This document shows, piece by piece, positions 47,204 to 56,833 of a stretch of 64,000 bases of DNA. The notes below the pieces were generated by a model, which saw only the letters and a program-made list of their open reading frames with translations, searched no databases and was not told where the DNA came from. Source of the DNA: Rhizobium tibeticum (lineage in GTDB: Bacteria > Pseudomonadota > Alphaproteobacteria > Rhizobiales > Rhizobiaceae); assembly GCF_900110205.1 (NCBI RefSeq), contig NZ_FOCV01000003.1, positions 124,001-188,000 on the forward strand, read 5' to 3'. Within the stretch, counting starts at the first letter, position 1. The number at the start of each line of letters is the position of its first letter. The position numbers and the translations under genes are program-made.

Positions 47204-48778
47204 ATGTTTGAAAACCTCCAGGACCGTCTTGGTTCCATTCTGAATGGACTGACAGGCCGTGGCGCGCTTTCGGAAAGTGATGTTTCCGCAGCGCTGCGCG
47301 AGGTTCGCCGTGCGTTGCTGGAAGCCGACGTCGCGCTCGACGTGGTGCGTGCCTTCACCGACCGCATCCGCGAAAAAGCCGTCGGCGCCGAGATCCTGAA
47401 GTCGATCAAGCCTGGCCAGATGGTCGTCAAGATCGTCCATGACGAGCTGATCGAGATGCTCGGTGGAGAAGGCGTCGGTGTCGACCTACACGCAGCCGCC
47501 CCCGTCGTCATCATGATGGTCGGTCTGCAGGGCTCGGGCAAGACTACCACGTCCGCCAAGATTGCCCACCGCCTGACGACGCGCGAGAAGAAGAAGGTGC
47601 TGATGGCATCGCTCGACACGCGCCGTCCGGCAGCGCAGGAGCAGTTGCGCCAACTCGGCGTCCAGGCGAGCATCGACACGTTGCCCGTCATCGCGGGCCA
47701 GTCGCCCACCGACATCGCCGCCCGAGCCGTGCAGGCAGCCAAGCTCGGCGGCCATGACGTCGTCATCCTCGACACCGCCGGCCGCACTCATATCGACGAA
47801 CCCTTGATGGTCGAAATGGCCGATATCAAGAAGAAGTCGAATCCGCACGAAATCCTGCTGGTCGCAGACTCGCTGACCGGTCAGGACGCCGTCAACCTCG
47901 CCCGCAATTTCGACGAGCGCGTCGGCATCACCGGCCTCGTTCTGACCCGCATGGACGGCGACGGCCGTGGCGGCGCCGCGCTGTCGATGCGCGCCGTGAC
48001 AGGCAAGCCGATCAAGCTGATCGGTGTCGGCGAGCGCATGGGCGAGTTGGAGGAATTCCATCCCCGCCGTATCGCCGACCGTATTCTCGGAATGGGCGAC
48101 ATCGTTTCGCTGGTCGAGCGCGCTGCCGAAAATATCGACGCCGAAAAGGCGGCCGCCATGGCCGCCAAGATGGCCAAGGGCAAGTTCGACCTGAACGACC
48201 TCGCCGACCAGCTGCGCCAGATGCAGAAGATGGGCGGCATGGGCGGCATCATGAGCATGATGCCCGGCATGGCCGGCATGAAGGACAAGATGGCCTCCGC
48301 CGGCCTCAACGACAGCCTGTTCGGCCGTCAGCTTGCCATCATCGGTTCGATGACCAAGGCCGAACGCGCCAACCCTGACATGCTCAAGCATTCGCGAAAG
48401 AAGCGCATCGCCGCCGGTTCCGGTACCGATGCCTCCGACATCAACAAGCTTCTGAAGATGCACCGTCAGATGGCCGACATGATGAAGATGATGGGCGGCA
48501 AGGGCAAAGGCGGGATGATGAAGCAGATGATGGGCGGCCTTGCCGGCAAGATGGGCCTCGGTGGCCTTGGCGGCGGCATGGGCGGCATGCCTGACCTCTC
48601 CAACATCGATCCGAAGCAGCTCGAAGCATTGCAGAAGCAGGCGGAAGCGGCCGGCCTCGGCAAGCCGGGCGGCGGCATGCCTGGCCTCGGCGGTGGTTTG
48701 CCGGGTCTGGGCGGCGCCAAGCTCCCCGGCCTTGGCGGTGGTTTCCCGGGTCTGCCCGGCTTGCCCAAAAAGAAGTGA
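47204..48778 (+). CDS. ffh: Signal recognition particle protein Ffh
   Basis: 524 residues. N-domain, then G-domain with G-L-Q-G-S-G-K-T-T-T at about residue 107, D-T-A-G-R and T-R-M-D-G-D-G-R-G-G, then the Met-rich M-domain (from about 300). Ffh binds signal sequences and 4.5S RNA and partners FtsY (39926-41527). The C-terminus after about residue 470 is an unusual Gly/Pro/Leu repeat region (G-L-G-G-G-L-P-G-L-G-G pattern) ending in K-K-K. The ATG at 47204 has GGAAGAG upstream. First gene of the plus-strand group with chorismate mutase and rpsP. Confidence 0.97.
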   Translation: MFENLQDRLGSILNGLTGRGALSESDVSAALREVRRALLEADVALDVVRAFTDRIREKAVGAEILKSIKPGQMVVKIVHDELIEMLGGEGVGVDLHAAAPVVIMMVGLQGSGKTTTSAKIAHRLTTREKKKVLMASLDTRRPAAQEQLRQLGVQASIDTLPVIAGQSPTDIAARAVQAAKLGGHDVVILDTAGRTHIDEPLMVEMADIKKKSNPHEILLVADSLTGQDAVNLARNFDERVGITGLVLTRMDGDGRGGAALSMRAVTGKPIKLIGVGERMGELEEFHPRRIADRILGMGDIVSLVERAAENIDAEKAAAMAAKMAKGKFDLNDLADQLRQMQKMGGMGGIMSMMPGMAGMKDKMASAGLNDSLFGRQLAIIGSMTKAERANPDMLKHSRKKRIAAGSGTDASDINKLLKMHRQMADMMKMMGGKGKGGMMKQMMGGLAGKMGLGGLGGGMGGMPDLSNIDPKQLEALQKQAEAAGLGKPGGGMPGLGGGLPGLGGAKLPGLGGGFPGLPGLPKKK

Positions 48779-48793
48779 AGGGTCGCGTAGAAG

Positions 48794-49114
48794 ATGATTG
48801 ATCCTGAAATCAAGGCCCAGCTTTCGAGCTATCGCCAGTCGATCGACAACATCGACGCGGCATTGGTCCATATCCTGGCCGAACGTTTCCGCTGCACCAA
48901 AGAGGTCGGCGTTCTCAAGGCCAAGTATAAGTTGCCGCCGGCCGATCCGGCGCGCGAAGAATACCAGATCGAACGCCTTCGCCACCTGGCGAAGGATGCC
49001 AATCTGGATCCGGATTTCGCCGAGAAGTTCCTGAACTTCGTCATCAAGGAAGTCATCCGGCATCATGAGCAGATCGCCGCGGATCACGCCGAAAACGGCG
49101 CCGCAGCAAAATGA
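48794..49114 (+). CDS. Chorismate mutase (AroQ class)
   Basis: 106 residues, all-helical AroQ fold. The active-site pattern includes Y-R-Q-S-I-D-N-I-D near residue 13, L-A-E-R-F-R-C-T-K-E-V-G with the essential Arg and Lys, and K-x-x-x-P-P-A-D-P-A-R-E-E-Y-Q-I-E-R. It converts chorismate to prephenate for Phe and Tyr synthesis. It is a mono-functional enzyme without a prephenate dehydratase domain. Located between ffh and rpsP, as in other rhizobia, 15 bases after ffh. Confidence 0.93.
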   Translation: MIDPEIKAQLSSYRQSIDNIDAALVHILAERFRCTKEVGVLKAKYKLPPADPAREEYQIERLRHLAKDANLDPDFAEKFLNFVIKEVIRHHEQIAADHAENGAAAK

Positions 49115-49162
49115 ACCATACCGCCAAACCAGGCGGTCCAAAAAATCCAAGGAGTAAAGAAA

Positions 49163-49531
49163 ATGGCACTGAAAATTCGTCTCGCCCGCGGTGGCTCCAA
49201 GAAGCGCCCGTACTACCATGTTGTCGTCGCCGACGCCCGTTCGCCACGCGATGGCCGCTTCCTCGAAAAGCTCGGTTCGTGGAATCCAATGCTCGCCAAG
49301 GACGATGCAAAGCGCATTGAACTGAACGCCGAGCGCATCAAGCATTGGCTCGACAACGGCGCACAGCCGACCGACCGCGTTCTGCGCTTCCTCGACGAAG
49401 CTGGCGTTGCAAAGCGCGAAACCAAGAACAACCCGGTCAAGGCAAAGCCTGGCAAGAAGGCTCAGGAGCGCGCTGCTGAAAAAGCTCAGAAGGCCGCTGA
49501 CGCTGCCGAAGCTGCTGCTTCCGCAGAATAA
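49163..49531 (+). CDS. rpsP: 30S ribosomal protein S16
   Basis: 122 residues. The N-terminal S16 core ([15 protein letters not shown]) and W-N-P are intact. From about residue 84 the protein extends into a Lys/Ala/Glu-rich tail that is absent from E. coli S16 but common in alphaproteobacteria. AAGGAG stands 9 bases before the ATG. A strong terminator follows, separating it from rimM. Confidence 0.97.
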   Translation: MALKIRLARGGSKKRPYYHVVVADARSPRDGRFLEKLGSWNPMLAKDDAKRIELNAERIKHWLDNGAQPTDRVLRFLDEAGVAKRETKNNPVKAKPGKKAQERAAEKAQKAADAAEAAASAE

Positions 49532-49553
49532 TCGGGATCCTTCCCTTATGACG

Positions 49554-49584
49554 CGGGCGGCATGGCGACATGCCGCCCGTTTTC
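49554..49584 (+). terminator. Rho-independent terminator after rpsP
   Basis: CGGGCGGCATG (49554-49564) pairs perfectly with CATGCCGCCCG (49569-49579) around a GCGA tetraloop, followed by four T residues. It lies between rpsP and rimM, so rimM-trmD may be partly uncoupled from rpsP. Confidence 0.88.
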
Positions 49585-49649
49585 GTTTCCATTCCGCCGC
49601 ACTTCGGTTAAGAGAAGCCCCAGATTTGCGGCTTCATGTGAAGGACGTC

Positions 49650-50219
49650 ATGGCAAAGCTTGAAAATCCGGTTCTGATGGCAACGATCGGTGGTGCCCAG
49701 GGGCTGCGCGGCGAAGTGCGGGCCAAGGCCTATACCGCCGACCCGACCGCGCTCGGCGACTACGGCAATCTGCACAGCATGGATGGGCGCACCTTCGAGA
49801 TCCTCGATATCCGGGAAATGAAGAACGTTGTCGTCGTCCGCTTCCGCGGCATCAACGACCGCAATGCGGCCGAGGCGCTGAACGGATTGGAGCTCTACAT
49901 CGAGCGCGACAACCTTCCCGACGAGGAGCTGGAGGAGGACGAATTCTTCTACGCCGATCTCGAGGGGCTGGAAGCGCTCGACGACCAGGGCGTCAGCTAC
50001 GGCACCGTGACCGGCGTTTTCGACTTCGGCGCCGGCGATCTCCTGGAACTGAAAGGGCCTGGCAAGCGCCCGGTACTGATCCCCTTCTCGGAAGTCTCGG
50101 TGCTCGACATCGACCTCGAAGGCGGCAAGATCACCATCGATCCGCTGGCCGCCGGCCTCGTCGACGGTGAGGATGGCGGCCCGAAATTCACGCCCGACAA
50201 GCCGAAAAAGAAGAAGTGA
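49650..50219 (+). CDS. rimM: Ribosome maturation factor RimM
   Basis: 189 residues. The N-terminal RimM domain has [11 protein letters not shown], and the C-terminal PRC-barrel domain includes E-F-F-Y-A-D-L-E-G and the G-D-L-L-E-L segment. The C-terminus is a basic K-K-K-K tail. RimM assists S19/16S head-domain assembly of the 30S subunit. The ATG at 49650 has GAAGGA upstream; the frame is open further back through the terminator, which is rejected. It ends just before trmD. Confidence 0.95.
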   Translation: MAKLENPVLMATIGGAQGLRGEVRAKAYTADPTALGDYGNLHSMDGRTFEILDIREMKNVVVVRFRGINDRNAAEALNGLELYIERDNLPDEELEEDEFFYADLEGLEALDDQGVSYGTVTGVFDFGAGDLLELKGPGKRPVLIPFSEVSVLDIDLEGGKITIDPLAAGLVDGEDGGPKFTPDKPKKKK

Positions 50220-50227
50220 GGCCGTCG

Positions 50228-50908
50228 ATGGCGTTCCGCGCGACCGTGCTGACCCTCTACCCGGAAATGTTTCCGGGCCATCTCGGCTACTCCCTTGCCG
50301 GCAAGGCAATCGAACGTGGCCAGTGGTCGCTCGATACCGTGCAGATCCGCGATTTCGCCACAGACAAGCACCGCACCGTCGATGACACGCCCGCCGGTGG
50401 CGGCGCCGGTATGGTGCTGAAGCCCGACGTTCTCGCCCGCGCCATCGATAGCGCCTGCGAAAATGACACCCGCCCGCGCCTGTTGATGAGCCCGCGCGGC
50501 AAGCCGTTGACCCAGGAGCGCGTGCGCGAACTCGCATCCGGCGACGGCGTTATCATCGTTTGTGGCCGCTTCGAGGGGGTGGATCAGCGTGTCATCGATG
50601 CACGCGAGCTCGAAGAAGTCTCGATCGGCGACTACGTGCTATCGGGAGGCGAACCGGCCGCGCTGACCGTGCTCGATGCGATCGTCCGCATTCTACCCGG
50701 CGTCATGGGCAACGATCTTTCCGGATTGCATGAGAGCTTCGAAGGCGGCCTGCTGGAGCATCCGCACTATACCCGGCCGCAAGAATGGGAAGGCCGGGAA
50801 ATTCCGGCGATCCTTACATCGGGGAACCACGGTGCGATCGACAAATGGCGCCGCGAGCAGGCACTTCAGCTGACCCGGGAACGGCGCCCGGACCTGCTGG
50901 AAGAATAA
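50228..50908 (+). CDS. trmD: tRNA (guanine-N1)-methyltransferase TrmD
   Basis: 226 residues. The SPOUT trefoil-knot region is seen in [10 protein letters not shown] and [11 protein letters not shown], and the substrate loop in [12 protein letters not shown]. It makes m1G37 in tRNAs reading CNN and prevents frameshifting. The ATG at 50228 has GAGG 8 bases upstream; a GTG at 50216 overlapping the rimM stop is an alternative. Confidence 0.96.
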   Translation: MAFRATVLTLYPEMFPGHLGYSLAGKAIERGQWSLDTVQIRDFATDKHRTVDDTPAGGGAGMVLKPDVLARAIDSACENDTRPRLLMSPRGKPLTQERVRELASGDGVIIVCGRFEGVDQRVIDARELEEVSIGDYVLSGGEPAALTVLDAIVRILPGVMGNDLSGLHESFEGGLLEHPHYTRPQEWEGREIPAILTSGNHGAIDKWRREQALQLTRERRPDLLEE

Positions 50909-50912
50909 GAAA

Positions 50913-50932
50913 TGCCCGGGCGAAGCCGGGCA
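50913..50932. terminator. Hairpin between trmD and NCS1 permease gene
   Basis: TGCCCGG (50913-50919) pairs with CCGGGCA (50926-50932). It lies between two converging stops and lacks a T-run on either strand, so it may slow or help terminate both transcripts. Confidence 0.5.
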
Positions 50933-50949
50933 CTCGATCGTCGGGGTGG

Positions 50950-52404
50950 TCAGCTGGTGGCTCCGACCGCCGAGCCGCGCGCGCTCATACGCAACACGTA
51001 GTAGACGAGGCCGCCAATGCCGACGCCGAAGAACCAGCCATAGGTCGCCCACCAATCCGGCAGGATTGACGTGAAGGTCGGCAGGATCGATGAGAACAGC
51101 GCACCGATCACGAAGGCGATGAAGGCATTCGTGTGCCAGCCGTTCTGGAAGCGGAACTCACCATTCTCCTGATAGAGGGCCGCAACGTTCAACTCACCCT
51201 TCCGGATGAGATAGTAGTCCACCATCATGATCCCGAAGATCGGCCCCATCGTCGAACCGATGAAGTTGACGAAGTGCGCGGCACCCGTTTCCCACGGTGC
51301 GAACGGATAAAGCGCCAGCGCAATCAGAGCAGCGATGTAACCACCCCGCTTGAAGCTGATCTGCCGGGGAAAGACATTGGAGAAATCGAAAGCCGGCGAG
51401 ACGAAGTTTGCAACCACGTTGATGCCAAGCGTTGCGACGGCGAAGGTCAGAGCCGCAAGCAGCGCCAGGAACCAGCTGTCGAATTTCGCCGAGATCGCCT
51501 CCGGATGCAGCAGCACTTCACCGTAGACGGTGAACGCAGCCGTGGTCGTAACGCCCGCGACGAGGCAGAAGGCGATAAGGTTGATCGGCAGACCCCAGAG
51601 ATTGCCCTTGCGAAGGGTTTTGGTGTCCTTGGCATAGCGGGAGAAATCGCAGAAGTTCAGGTAGAGAGCCGCGAAGTAGGTGATCCATGTCGCGGCAACC
51701 GCGGCAAGAGCCGGGAACGAGCCCGGTTCGCCCGGAATGCCCGCATCCTTCGTCTTCTCAAGCAGGACGTCGCGCGGGATCTCGGCTCCGAAGGAGAAGC
51801 TGCCTGCCTTGATGACAAGATAGACCGCCAGGACAAGCATCATCACCCAGACGGCCGGACCAGCCATATCTTGGAACTTGCGCACCGTCTCCATGCCACG
51901 CTGGATGATCAGGAGCTGCAGGGCCCAGACGACGACGAAGCATATGACCTCCAGCGTCGAATGGCTGAGCATGTGGCTACTTTGATGGAAGGCGAGCATG
52001 CCCTCGTTGCGGATCAAAAGGGCAACAATCGCGCCGGATGCCGCCGCCGTTTGCGCGCCGTACCAGAAGCAGGCGACGACCGCGCGCACGAGGGCCGGGG
52101 CATTGGCCCCGAACGTACCGAACGAGGCGCGGGCAAGAACCGGGAACGGCACCCCCGTCTTGACGCCGGCATTGCCGACGAGGCTCATGAGGAAGAAGAT
52201 GACCAGCGATCCGATACCAATTGCGATCACGAAGTTGATGAAGCTGCCGCATAGCAGGAAAAGGCTCGCGGCAAGATAATAACCCCAGAGGCTGTGAACG
52301 TCCGAAGTCCACACATTGAAGATACTGAAGGCGCCCCACTTCCTCTCCTGCGCAGGCGCCAAGTCCTCGTTATATAACGAGGGCGACGGATTGCTTATTG
52401 TCAT
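50950..52404 (-). CDS. NCS1-family nucleobase/hydantoin/allantoin-type permease
   Basis: 484 residues, 12 hydrophobic segments. The N-terminus W-G-A-F-S-I-F-N-V-W-T-S-D-V-H-S and the helix with G-V-P-F-P-V-L-A-R-A-S-F-G are signatures of nucleobase:cation symporter-1 proteins. Possible substrates are uracil, cytosine, allantoin, hydantoins or thiamine-like compounds; the sequence alone does not decide. The ATG at 52404 has GGAGGGG upstream. It interrupts the trmD-rplS order on the opposite strand and has a palindromic candidate operator upstream, which suggests independent catabolic control. Confidence 0.9.
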   Translation of the reverse strand: MTISNPSPSLYNEDLAPAQERKWGAFSIFNVWTSDVHSLWGYYLAASLFLLCGSFINFVIAIGIGSLVIFFLMSLVGNAGVKTGVPFPVLARASFGTFGANAPALVRAVVACFWYGAQTAAASGAIVALLIRNEGMLAFHQSSHMLSHSTLEVICFVVVWALQLLIIQRGMETVRKFQDMAGPAVWVMMLVLAVYLVIKAGSFSFGAEIPRDVLLEKTKDAGIPGEPGSFPALAAVAATWITYFAALYLNFCDFSRYAKDTKTLRKGNLWGLPINLIAFCLVAGVTTTAAFTVYGEVLLHPEAISAKFDSWFLALLAALTFAVATLGINVVANFVSPAFDFSNVFPRQISFKRGGYIAALIALALYPFAPWETGAAHFVNFIGSTMGPIFGIMMVDYYLIRKGELNVAALYQENGEFRFQNGWHTNAFIAFVIGALFSSILPTFTSILPDWWATYGWFFGVGIGGLVYYVLRMSARGSAVGATS

Positions 52405-52748
52405 TCATTCCCCTCCGAAACCGAAACGGATCACAATTTGACCCAAACGAGAATCTGCTCCCCTCTTGTGCATTTGACAAATATTTAATCAAATGAGTCA
52501 CAGGCTTGACAGCGAGCAAAGCCGGCAAAAGTCGCGTTTGGCGTTCGGCGCGGCGAAATTTCCAGCCCGAAGGGGTGACAAAGCCTGCGTAATAGGGTAT
52601 CCGCACGCCCGGAATGGGAAATTTCCCATCAACCACGTAAAGAAAAACAGACGAATTCGCTCCTGCCCTCACCGGCAAATATCTGCGGCTTGACCAAGGA
52701 TAGATCGTCAGAGCGCTCTGGCTGTTGAACCAACAAAGAGGTTGAGTC
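52405..52748. other. Divergent promoter region between NCS1 permease and rplS
   Basis: About 344 bases without a gene. It holds promoters for both directions and the palindrome at 52471-52495. The rplS-proximal half shows no terminator and no known riboswitch pattern to my eye. Confidence 0.5.
52471..52495. promoter_or_regulatory. Candidate operator: perfect inverted repeat upstream of NCS1 permease
   Basis: CATTTGA (52471-52477) and TCAAATG (52489-52495) are exact inverted repeats separated by 11 AT-rich bases. The site is 67-91 bases upstream of the permease start, where a regulator of the GntR or a similar dimeric class could act. The regulator gene is not in the window. Confidence 0.55.
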
Positions 52749-53285
52749 ATGAATATCATTCAGCAGCTTGAGGCCGAACAGGTCGCCAAGATCGAAGCCC
52801 AGCGCACGCTTCCGGAATTCTCCCCGGGCGACACCGTTCGCGTCAACGTCCGCGTCAAGGAAGGCACCCGTACCCGCGTACAGGCCTACGAAGGCGTTTG
52901 CATCGCTCGCTCCGGCGGCGGTCTGCAGGAAAACTTCACGGTTCGCAAGATCTCCTACGGCGAAGGCGTCGAGCGCGTATTCCCGGTCTACTCCCCGGCT
53001 ATCGAAAGCGTAGAAGTCGTTCGCCGCGGTAAGGTCCGTCGCGCCAAGCTCTACTACCTGCGCGACCGTCGCGGCAAGTCGGCTCGTATTGTCGAGAACA
53101 CCGGCACCCGCGCCCGCAAGCTCAACGACGCCGAGCGTCAGGCCGTTGCCGAGGAAAAGGCACGTCTGGAAGCCGAAAAGGTTGCAGCAGCTCAGGCGCT
53201 CGCAGCCGAGAAGGCAGCACAGGAAGCCGCAGAAGCCAAGGCAGCAGCAGAAGCTGCAGCCGCTGCGGAACCGGCAGCAGAATAA
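52749..53285 (+). CDS. rplS: 50S ribosomal protein L19
   Basis: 178 residues. The L19 core occupies about residues 1-125: [11 protein letters not shown], then Y-E-G-V-C-I-A-R, then [13 protein letters not shown]. From about residue 130 a long Ala/Glu-rich helix tail extends the protein well beyond the E. coli length (115), an extension seen in rhizobia. L19 sits at the 30S-50S interface. AAGAGG lies upstream of the ATG. It is followed by its own terminator. Confidence 0.97.
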   Translation: MNIIQQLEAEQVAKIEAQRTLPEFSPGDTVRVNVRVKEGTRTRVQAYEGVCIARSGGGLQENFTVRKISYGEGVERVFPVYSPAIESVEVVRRGKVRRAKLYYLRDRRGKSARIVENTGTRARKLNDAERQAVAEEKARLEAEKVAAAQALAAEKAAQEAAEAKAAAEAAAAAEPAAE

Positions 53286-53316
53286 GTTCTGCGGCAACGC
53301 AAAAATCTTCGCATGG

Positions 53317-53349
53317 AAAGGCGGTCTTTGGGCCGCCTTTTCTGTTTTT
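53317..53349 (+). terminator. Rho-independent terminator after rplS
   Basis: AAAGGCGG (53317-53324) pairs with CCGCCTTT (53333-53340), followed by TCTGTTTTT. It lies 31 bases after the rplS stop. Confidence 0.85.
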
Positions 53350-53432
53350 GGATGCCCGCATACGGCAATGCTCTTGCCATCGGCTTCGCACCTATGACAG
53401 GTTTCGCGAGCTATGTTTCGGGGAGATATTCA

Positions 53433-54230
53433 ATGCCGTTTTACCGCACCGTCCTTGCTGGACTGACCGCTCTCATTCTGTCGCCACTGGCAGCCTTCGG
53501 CGCCGATCTTCCGAACCTTCAAGGCAAGTCGGTCGTCATCGTTACCGAGAACGCCTACCCGCCGCTGCAGTTCGTCGATCCGAAGTCGGGCAAGGCGATC
53601 GGCTGGGAATATGATGCGATGGACGAGATCGCCAAGCGGTTGAATTTCAAGGTCGAGTACCAGAACGCCAGCTGGGACGCGATGATCCAAGCCGTCTCGG
53701 ACAACCAGTACAACATCGGCATGACCGGCATCACCATCAAGGATGATCGCAAGGCCAAGGTGGATTTCTCCGATCCCTACATGCGCTCGCAGCAGTTCAT
53801 GCTGGTGCGCGGCGACGAGAAACGCTTCACCGACGCCAAGACGTTCGGTGCCTTCAGCGACGGCCTCGTCGGCGCACAGCCGGGTACCTCGCCTTTCTAT
53901 ACAGCCGTTTACGAGATTCTTGACGGCAACGAGCAGAACCCCCGCGTAAAGCTCTTCGAGACGTTCGGCGCCACCGTGCAGGCCCTCAAGGCCGGCGACG
54001 TCGACGTGGTGCTGACCGACAGCGTCGCCGCCAAGGGTTACGTCGATGCCTCCAACGGCGGCCTGAAGGTTATCGGCGGCCCGCTCGGCACCGAGGATTT
54101 CGGCTTCATCTTCCCGAAAGGCTCCGATCTGGTTGCGCCGGTGAATGCCGCGATCGCAAGCCTGAAGGCCGACGGCACCTTTGATGCCCTAAACAAGAAG
54201 TGGTTCCTCGACTACAAGATGGGCGAATGA
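53433..54230 (+). CDS. Polar amino-acid ABC transporter substrate-binding protein
   Basis: 265 residues with a Sec signal peptide (cleavage near A-F-G-A). The mature protein is a family 3 solute-binding protein: N-A-Y-P-P-L-Q-F-V, then [10 protein letters not shown], then [20 protein letters not shown], with the conserved acid and arginine-type ligand contacts for an amino-acid backbone. The ATG at 53433 has GGGGAG upstream. Followed 22 bases later by its permease. No ATPase gene is next to the pair. Confidence 0.93.
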   Translation: MPFYRTVLAGLTALILSPLAAFGADLPNLQGKSVVIVTENAYPPLQFVDPKSGKAIGWEYDAMDEIAKRLNFKVEYQNASWDAMIQAVSDNQYNIGMTGITIKDDRKAKVDFSDPYMRSQQFMLVRGDEKRFTDAKTFGAFSDGLVGAQPGTSPFYTAVYEILDGNEQNPRVKLFETFGATVQALKAGDVDVVLTDSVAAKGYVDASNGGLKVIGGPLGTEDFGFIFPKGSDLVAPVNAAIASLKADGTFDALNKKWFLDYKMGE

Positions 54231-54252
54231 TCCTGTCTTCGGCTAACACGTG

Positions 54253-55074
54253 ATGGCTCCTCAGCAAGCCCCTGGCGGGCATAGTAAGGGCGACTACCCC
54301 TGGTGGCTGGTCGCCCTTATCGTGATCGGCATCGTCCTTGCCGTCGTCATCATTACCAACGACATCTATGCGCAGGTCTTCCGCACCATCTTCAACGGCG
54401 TCGGCGTCACCACCTTCGTGACGTTGGTGGGATTCGCACTGGCGACCATCCTCGGCCTCGGCATAGCGCTGCTTGGGCTGTCCGACAGCGTCGCGCTGCG
54501 CCAGATCTCGCGCTTCTATATCGAGGTTATCCGCGGCGTGCCGATGCTGGTGCTGCTGTTCTATGTCGCCTTCGTCGGCGCCCCTGGCATCGTCGCCGCC
54601 TACAATTTTGTGACCACGCCGCTGGTCCAGGCCGGCGTGAGCGAGCCGGTGATGGTACGGGATTTCTCGCTGATGTGGCGGGCGATCATCGCCCTGATGA
54701 TCGGCTATTCCTCCTTCATCGCCGAGGTATTCCGCGCCGGCATTCAGTCCGTCGATCATGGGCAGATCGAAGCGGCCAAAGCGCTCGGCCTGTCGCGCTA
54801 TCACCGCTTCCGCTTCGTCGTCTTCCCGCAGGCGATCAAGGTGATCTTCCCGCCGCTGTCGAACGATTTCGTGGCGATGGTGAAGGACAGTTCGCTGGTC
54901 TCGGTACTCGGCGTTTCCGACATCACGCAGATGGGCAAGATCTACGCCTCCGGCTCGTTCCGCTTCTTTGAAACCTATTCGATCGTCACCTATATCTACC
55001 TCATCCTGACAATCGGTTTGTCGCTTGCCCTGAGGCAAGTGGAGAAACGGATGCGCGGTAGGGATCAGCGATAG
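54253..55074 (+). CDS. Polar amino-acid ABC transporter permease (HisM type)
   Basis: 273 residues with five to six hydrophobic segments after a polar N-terminus of about 20 residues. The coupling-helix motif that docks the ATPase is present: Q-I-E-A-A-K-A-L-G-L-S with the E-A-A---G pattern. This is the usual single-permease form that homodimerises. The start is ATG 54253 or the adjacent GTG 54250; neither has a strong ribosome-binding site. The following gene is leuC, so the ATPase must come from elsewhere. Confidence 0.92.
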   Translation: MAPQQAPGGHSKGDYPWWLVALIVIGIVLAVVIITNDIYAQVFRTIFNGVGVTTFVTLVGFALATILGLGIALLGLSDSVALRQISRFYIEVIRGVPMLVLLFYVAFVGAPGIVAAYNFVTTPLVQAGVSEPVMVRDFSLMWRAIIALMIGYSSFIAEVFRAGIQSVDHGQIEAAKALGLSRYHRFRFVVFPQAIKVIFPPLSNDFVAMVKDSSLVSVLGVSDITQMGKIYASGSFRFFETYSIVTYIYLILTIGLSLALRQVEKRMRGRDQR

Positions 55075-55320
55075 CGGCTGAATGATTCGAATTGCCGCCG
55101 TCGCGAAAAATTGGTATGTGACAGCCCATGGAATCCAAGTTTAGTTGCATTGGGGCGCATATTTTCGTGCTGCAGGATCATTACCGCCTGCCGGCACGTT
55201 TCTTTGCGGCCGTTTCCGGTGCACTCAACAGCCGACTTCGTTGATCGAATGACGGCGCGGCGGACCCGTCCGCCCCCAGCTCCATTTCTCCATATGCATC
55301 CAAAAAACGGACTTACCGCC

Positions 55321-56730
55321 ATGAGCGCACCGCGTACCCTTTACGACAAGATCTGGGACGACCATCTGGTCGATCAACAGGGCGACGGCACCTGTCTTCT
55401 CTACATCGACCGCCACCTGGTCCACGAAGTTACCTCGCCGCAGGCTTTCGAAGGCCTGCGGATGACCGGCCGCAAGGTTCGTGCGCCTGAAAAGACACTG
55501 GCTGTCGTCGACCACAACGTTCCGACCTCGCCGGATCGTCATCTCGGCATCAAGAACGAGGAAAGCCGCATCCAGGTCGAACAGCTGGCCATCAACGCCG
55601 CTGAATTCAACGTCGAATACTACTCGGAGAACGACAAGCGCCAGGGCATCGTCCACATCATCGGACCGGAACAGGGCTTCACCCTGCCGGGCATGACGAT
55701 CGTCTGCGGCGACAGCCACACCTCGACGCACGGCGCCTTCGGCTCGCTTGCACATGGCATCGGCACCTCTGAGGTCGAGCACGTGCTCGCAACCCAGACG
55801 CTCATCCAGAAGAAGGCGAAGAACATGCTGGTGCAGGTCGACGGCCAGCTGCCGGCTGGCGTCACTGCCAAGGACATCGTTCTCGCCATCATCGGCGAAA
55901 TCGGCACGGCCGGCGGCACCGGCTACGTCATCGAATATGCCGGCGAAGCTATTCGCGCGCTGTCGATGGAAGGCCGCATGACGATCTGCAACATGTCGAT
56001 CGAAGGCGGCGCGCGCGCCGGCCTGATCGCGCCTGACGACATCACTTTTGAGTACATCAAAGGCAAGCCGCGTGCGCCGAAGGGCGAGACGCTGGAGCAG
56101 GCTATCGCTTACTGGAAGACCCTGAAGTCAGACGAGGGCGCGCATTTCGACCGGGTTGTGAAGCTCAACGCCGCCGAGCTGCCCCCGATCGTTTCCTGGG
56201 GCTCCTCGCCGGAGGATGTCATTTCCGTTCAGGGCGTCGTTCCGAACCCGGACGAAATCCCGGAAGAGACGAAGCGCGCTTCCAAATGGCGTGCGCTTGA
56301 CTACATGGGCCTGAAGCCCGGCACCCCGATCACCGAAATCAACATCGACCGTGTCTTCATCGGTTCCTGCACCAACGGCCGTATCGAGGATCTGCGCGCC
56401 GTTGCCAAGGTCGTCGAAGGCAAGACCGTTGCCTCGACCGTCAATGCCATGATCGTTCCAGGCTCCGGCCTCGTGAAGGAACAGGCAGAGCAGGAAGGCC
56501 TCGACAAGATCTTCAAGGCCGCCGGCTTCGACTGGCGCGAGCCGGGCTGCTCCATGTGCCTGGCCATGAACGACGACCGCCTGAAGCCCGGCGAACGCTG
56601 CGCCTCGACCTCGAACCGCAACTTCGAAGGCCGTCAGGGCTTCAAGGGTCGGACGCACCTCGTCTCGCCGGCAATGGCCGCCGCTGCCGCGATCGCCGGC
56701 CACTTCGTCGATATTCGCGAGTGGAACTAA
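55321..56730 (+). CDS. leuC: 3-isopropylmalate dehydratase large subunit
   Basis: 469 residues, the normal LeuC length. Iron-sulfur ligands are in G-S-C-T-N-G-R and in P-G-C-S-M-C-L, and [10 protein letters not shown] is the usual active-site segment. With LeuD it isomerises 2- to 3-isopropylmalate in leucine synthesis. leuD is not adjacent: the next gene is a histidine phosphatase, so the subunits are encoded apart, as in other rhizobia. The ATG at 55321 is the family start; the open frame upstream is not conserved. Confidence 0.97.
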   Translation: MSAPRTLYDKIWDDHLVDQQGDGTCLLYIDRHLVHEVTSPQAFEGLRMTGRKVRAPEKTLAVVDHNVPTSPDRHLGIKNEESRIQVEQLAINAAEFNVEYYSENDKRQGIVHIIGPEQGFTLPGMTIVCGDSHTSTHGAFGSLAHGIGTSEVEHVLATQTLIQKKAKNMLVQVDGQLPAGVTAKDIVLAIIGEIGTAGGTGYVIEYAGEAIRALSMEGRMTICNMSIEGGARAGLIAPDDITFEYIKGKPRAPKGETLEQAIAYWKTLKSDEGAHFDRVVKLNAAELPPIVSWGSSPEDVISVQGVVPNPDEIPEETKRASKWRALDYMGLKPGTPITEINIDRVFIGSCTNGRIEDLRAVAKVVEGKTVASTVNAMIVPGSGLVKEQAEQEGLDKIFKAAGFDWREPGCSMCLAMNDDRLKPGERCASTSNRNFEGRQGFKGRTHLVSPAMAAAAAIAGHFVDIREWN

Positions 56731-56734
56731 CAAT

Positions 56735-56772
56735 GGATAGCCTCCCTCTCGCAGACGAGGGGGAGGTTATCC
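56735..56772 (+). repeat. Long GC-rich palindromic hairpin after leuC
   Basis: A 17-bp stem (56735-56751 with 56756-56772, two G-U pairs) closes a CAGA tetraloop; the core reads CCTCCCTCTCG / CGAGGGGGAGG. It starts 4 bases after the leuC stop. It can act as a terminator but has no T-run, and it resembles REP-type palindromes. A related element lies at 57395-57424. Confidence 0.65.
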
Positions 56773-56833
56773 CAGCAGACGCCGGACGTATTTGGTGAGA
56801 CAATAGCTGCGTTCGATCCTGGGCTCCTTTTGG

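Noticed and set aside
47486..49345. A 619-codon open frame antisense to ffh, the chorismate mutase gene and part of rpsP
   Set aside because: Its His/Ala-rich product is a shadow of the Met/Gly-rich ffh sequence. The plus-strand genes are certain.
52749..53285. The long Ala/Glu tail of L19 as a frameshift or fusion
   Set aside because: The tail is in frame, ends at a stop just before a good terminator and is a known alphaproteobacterial extension.
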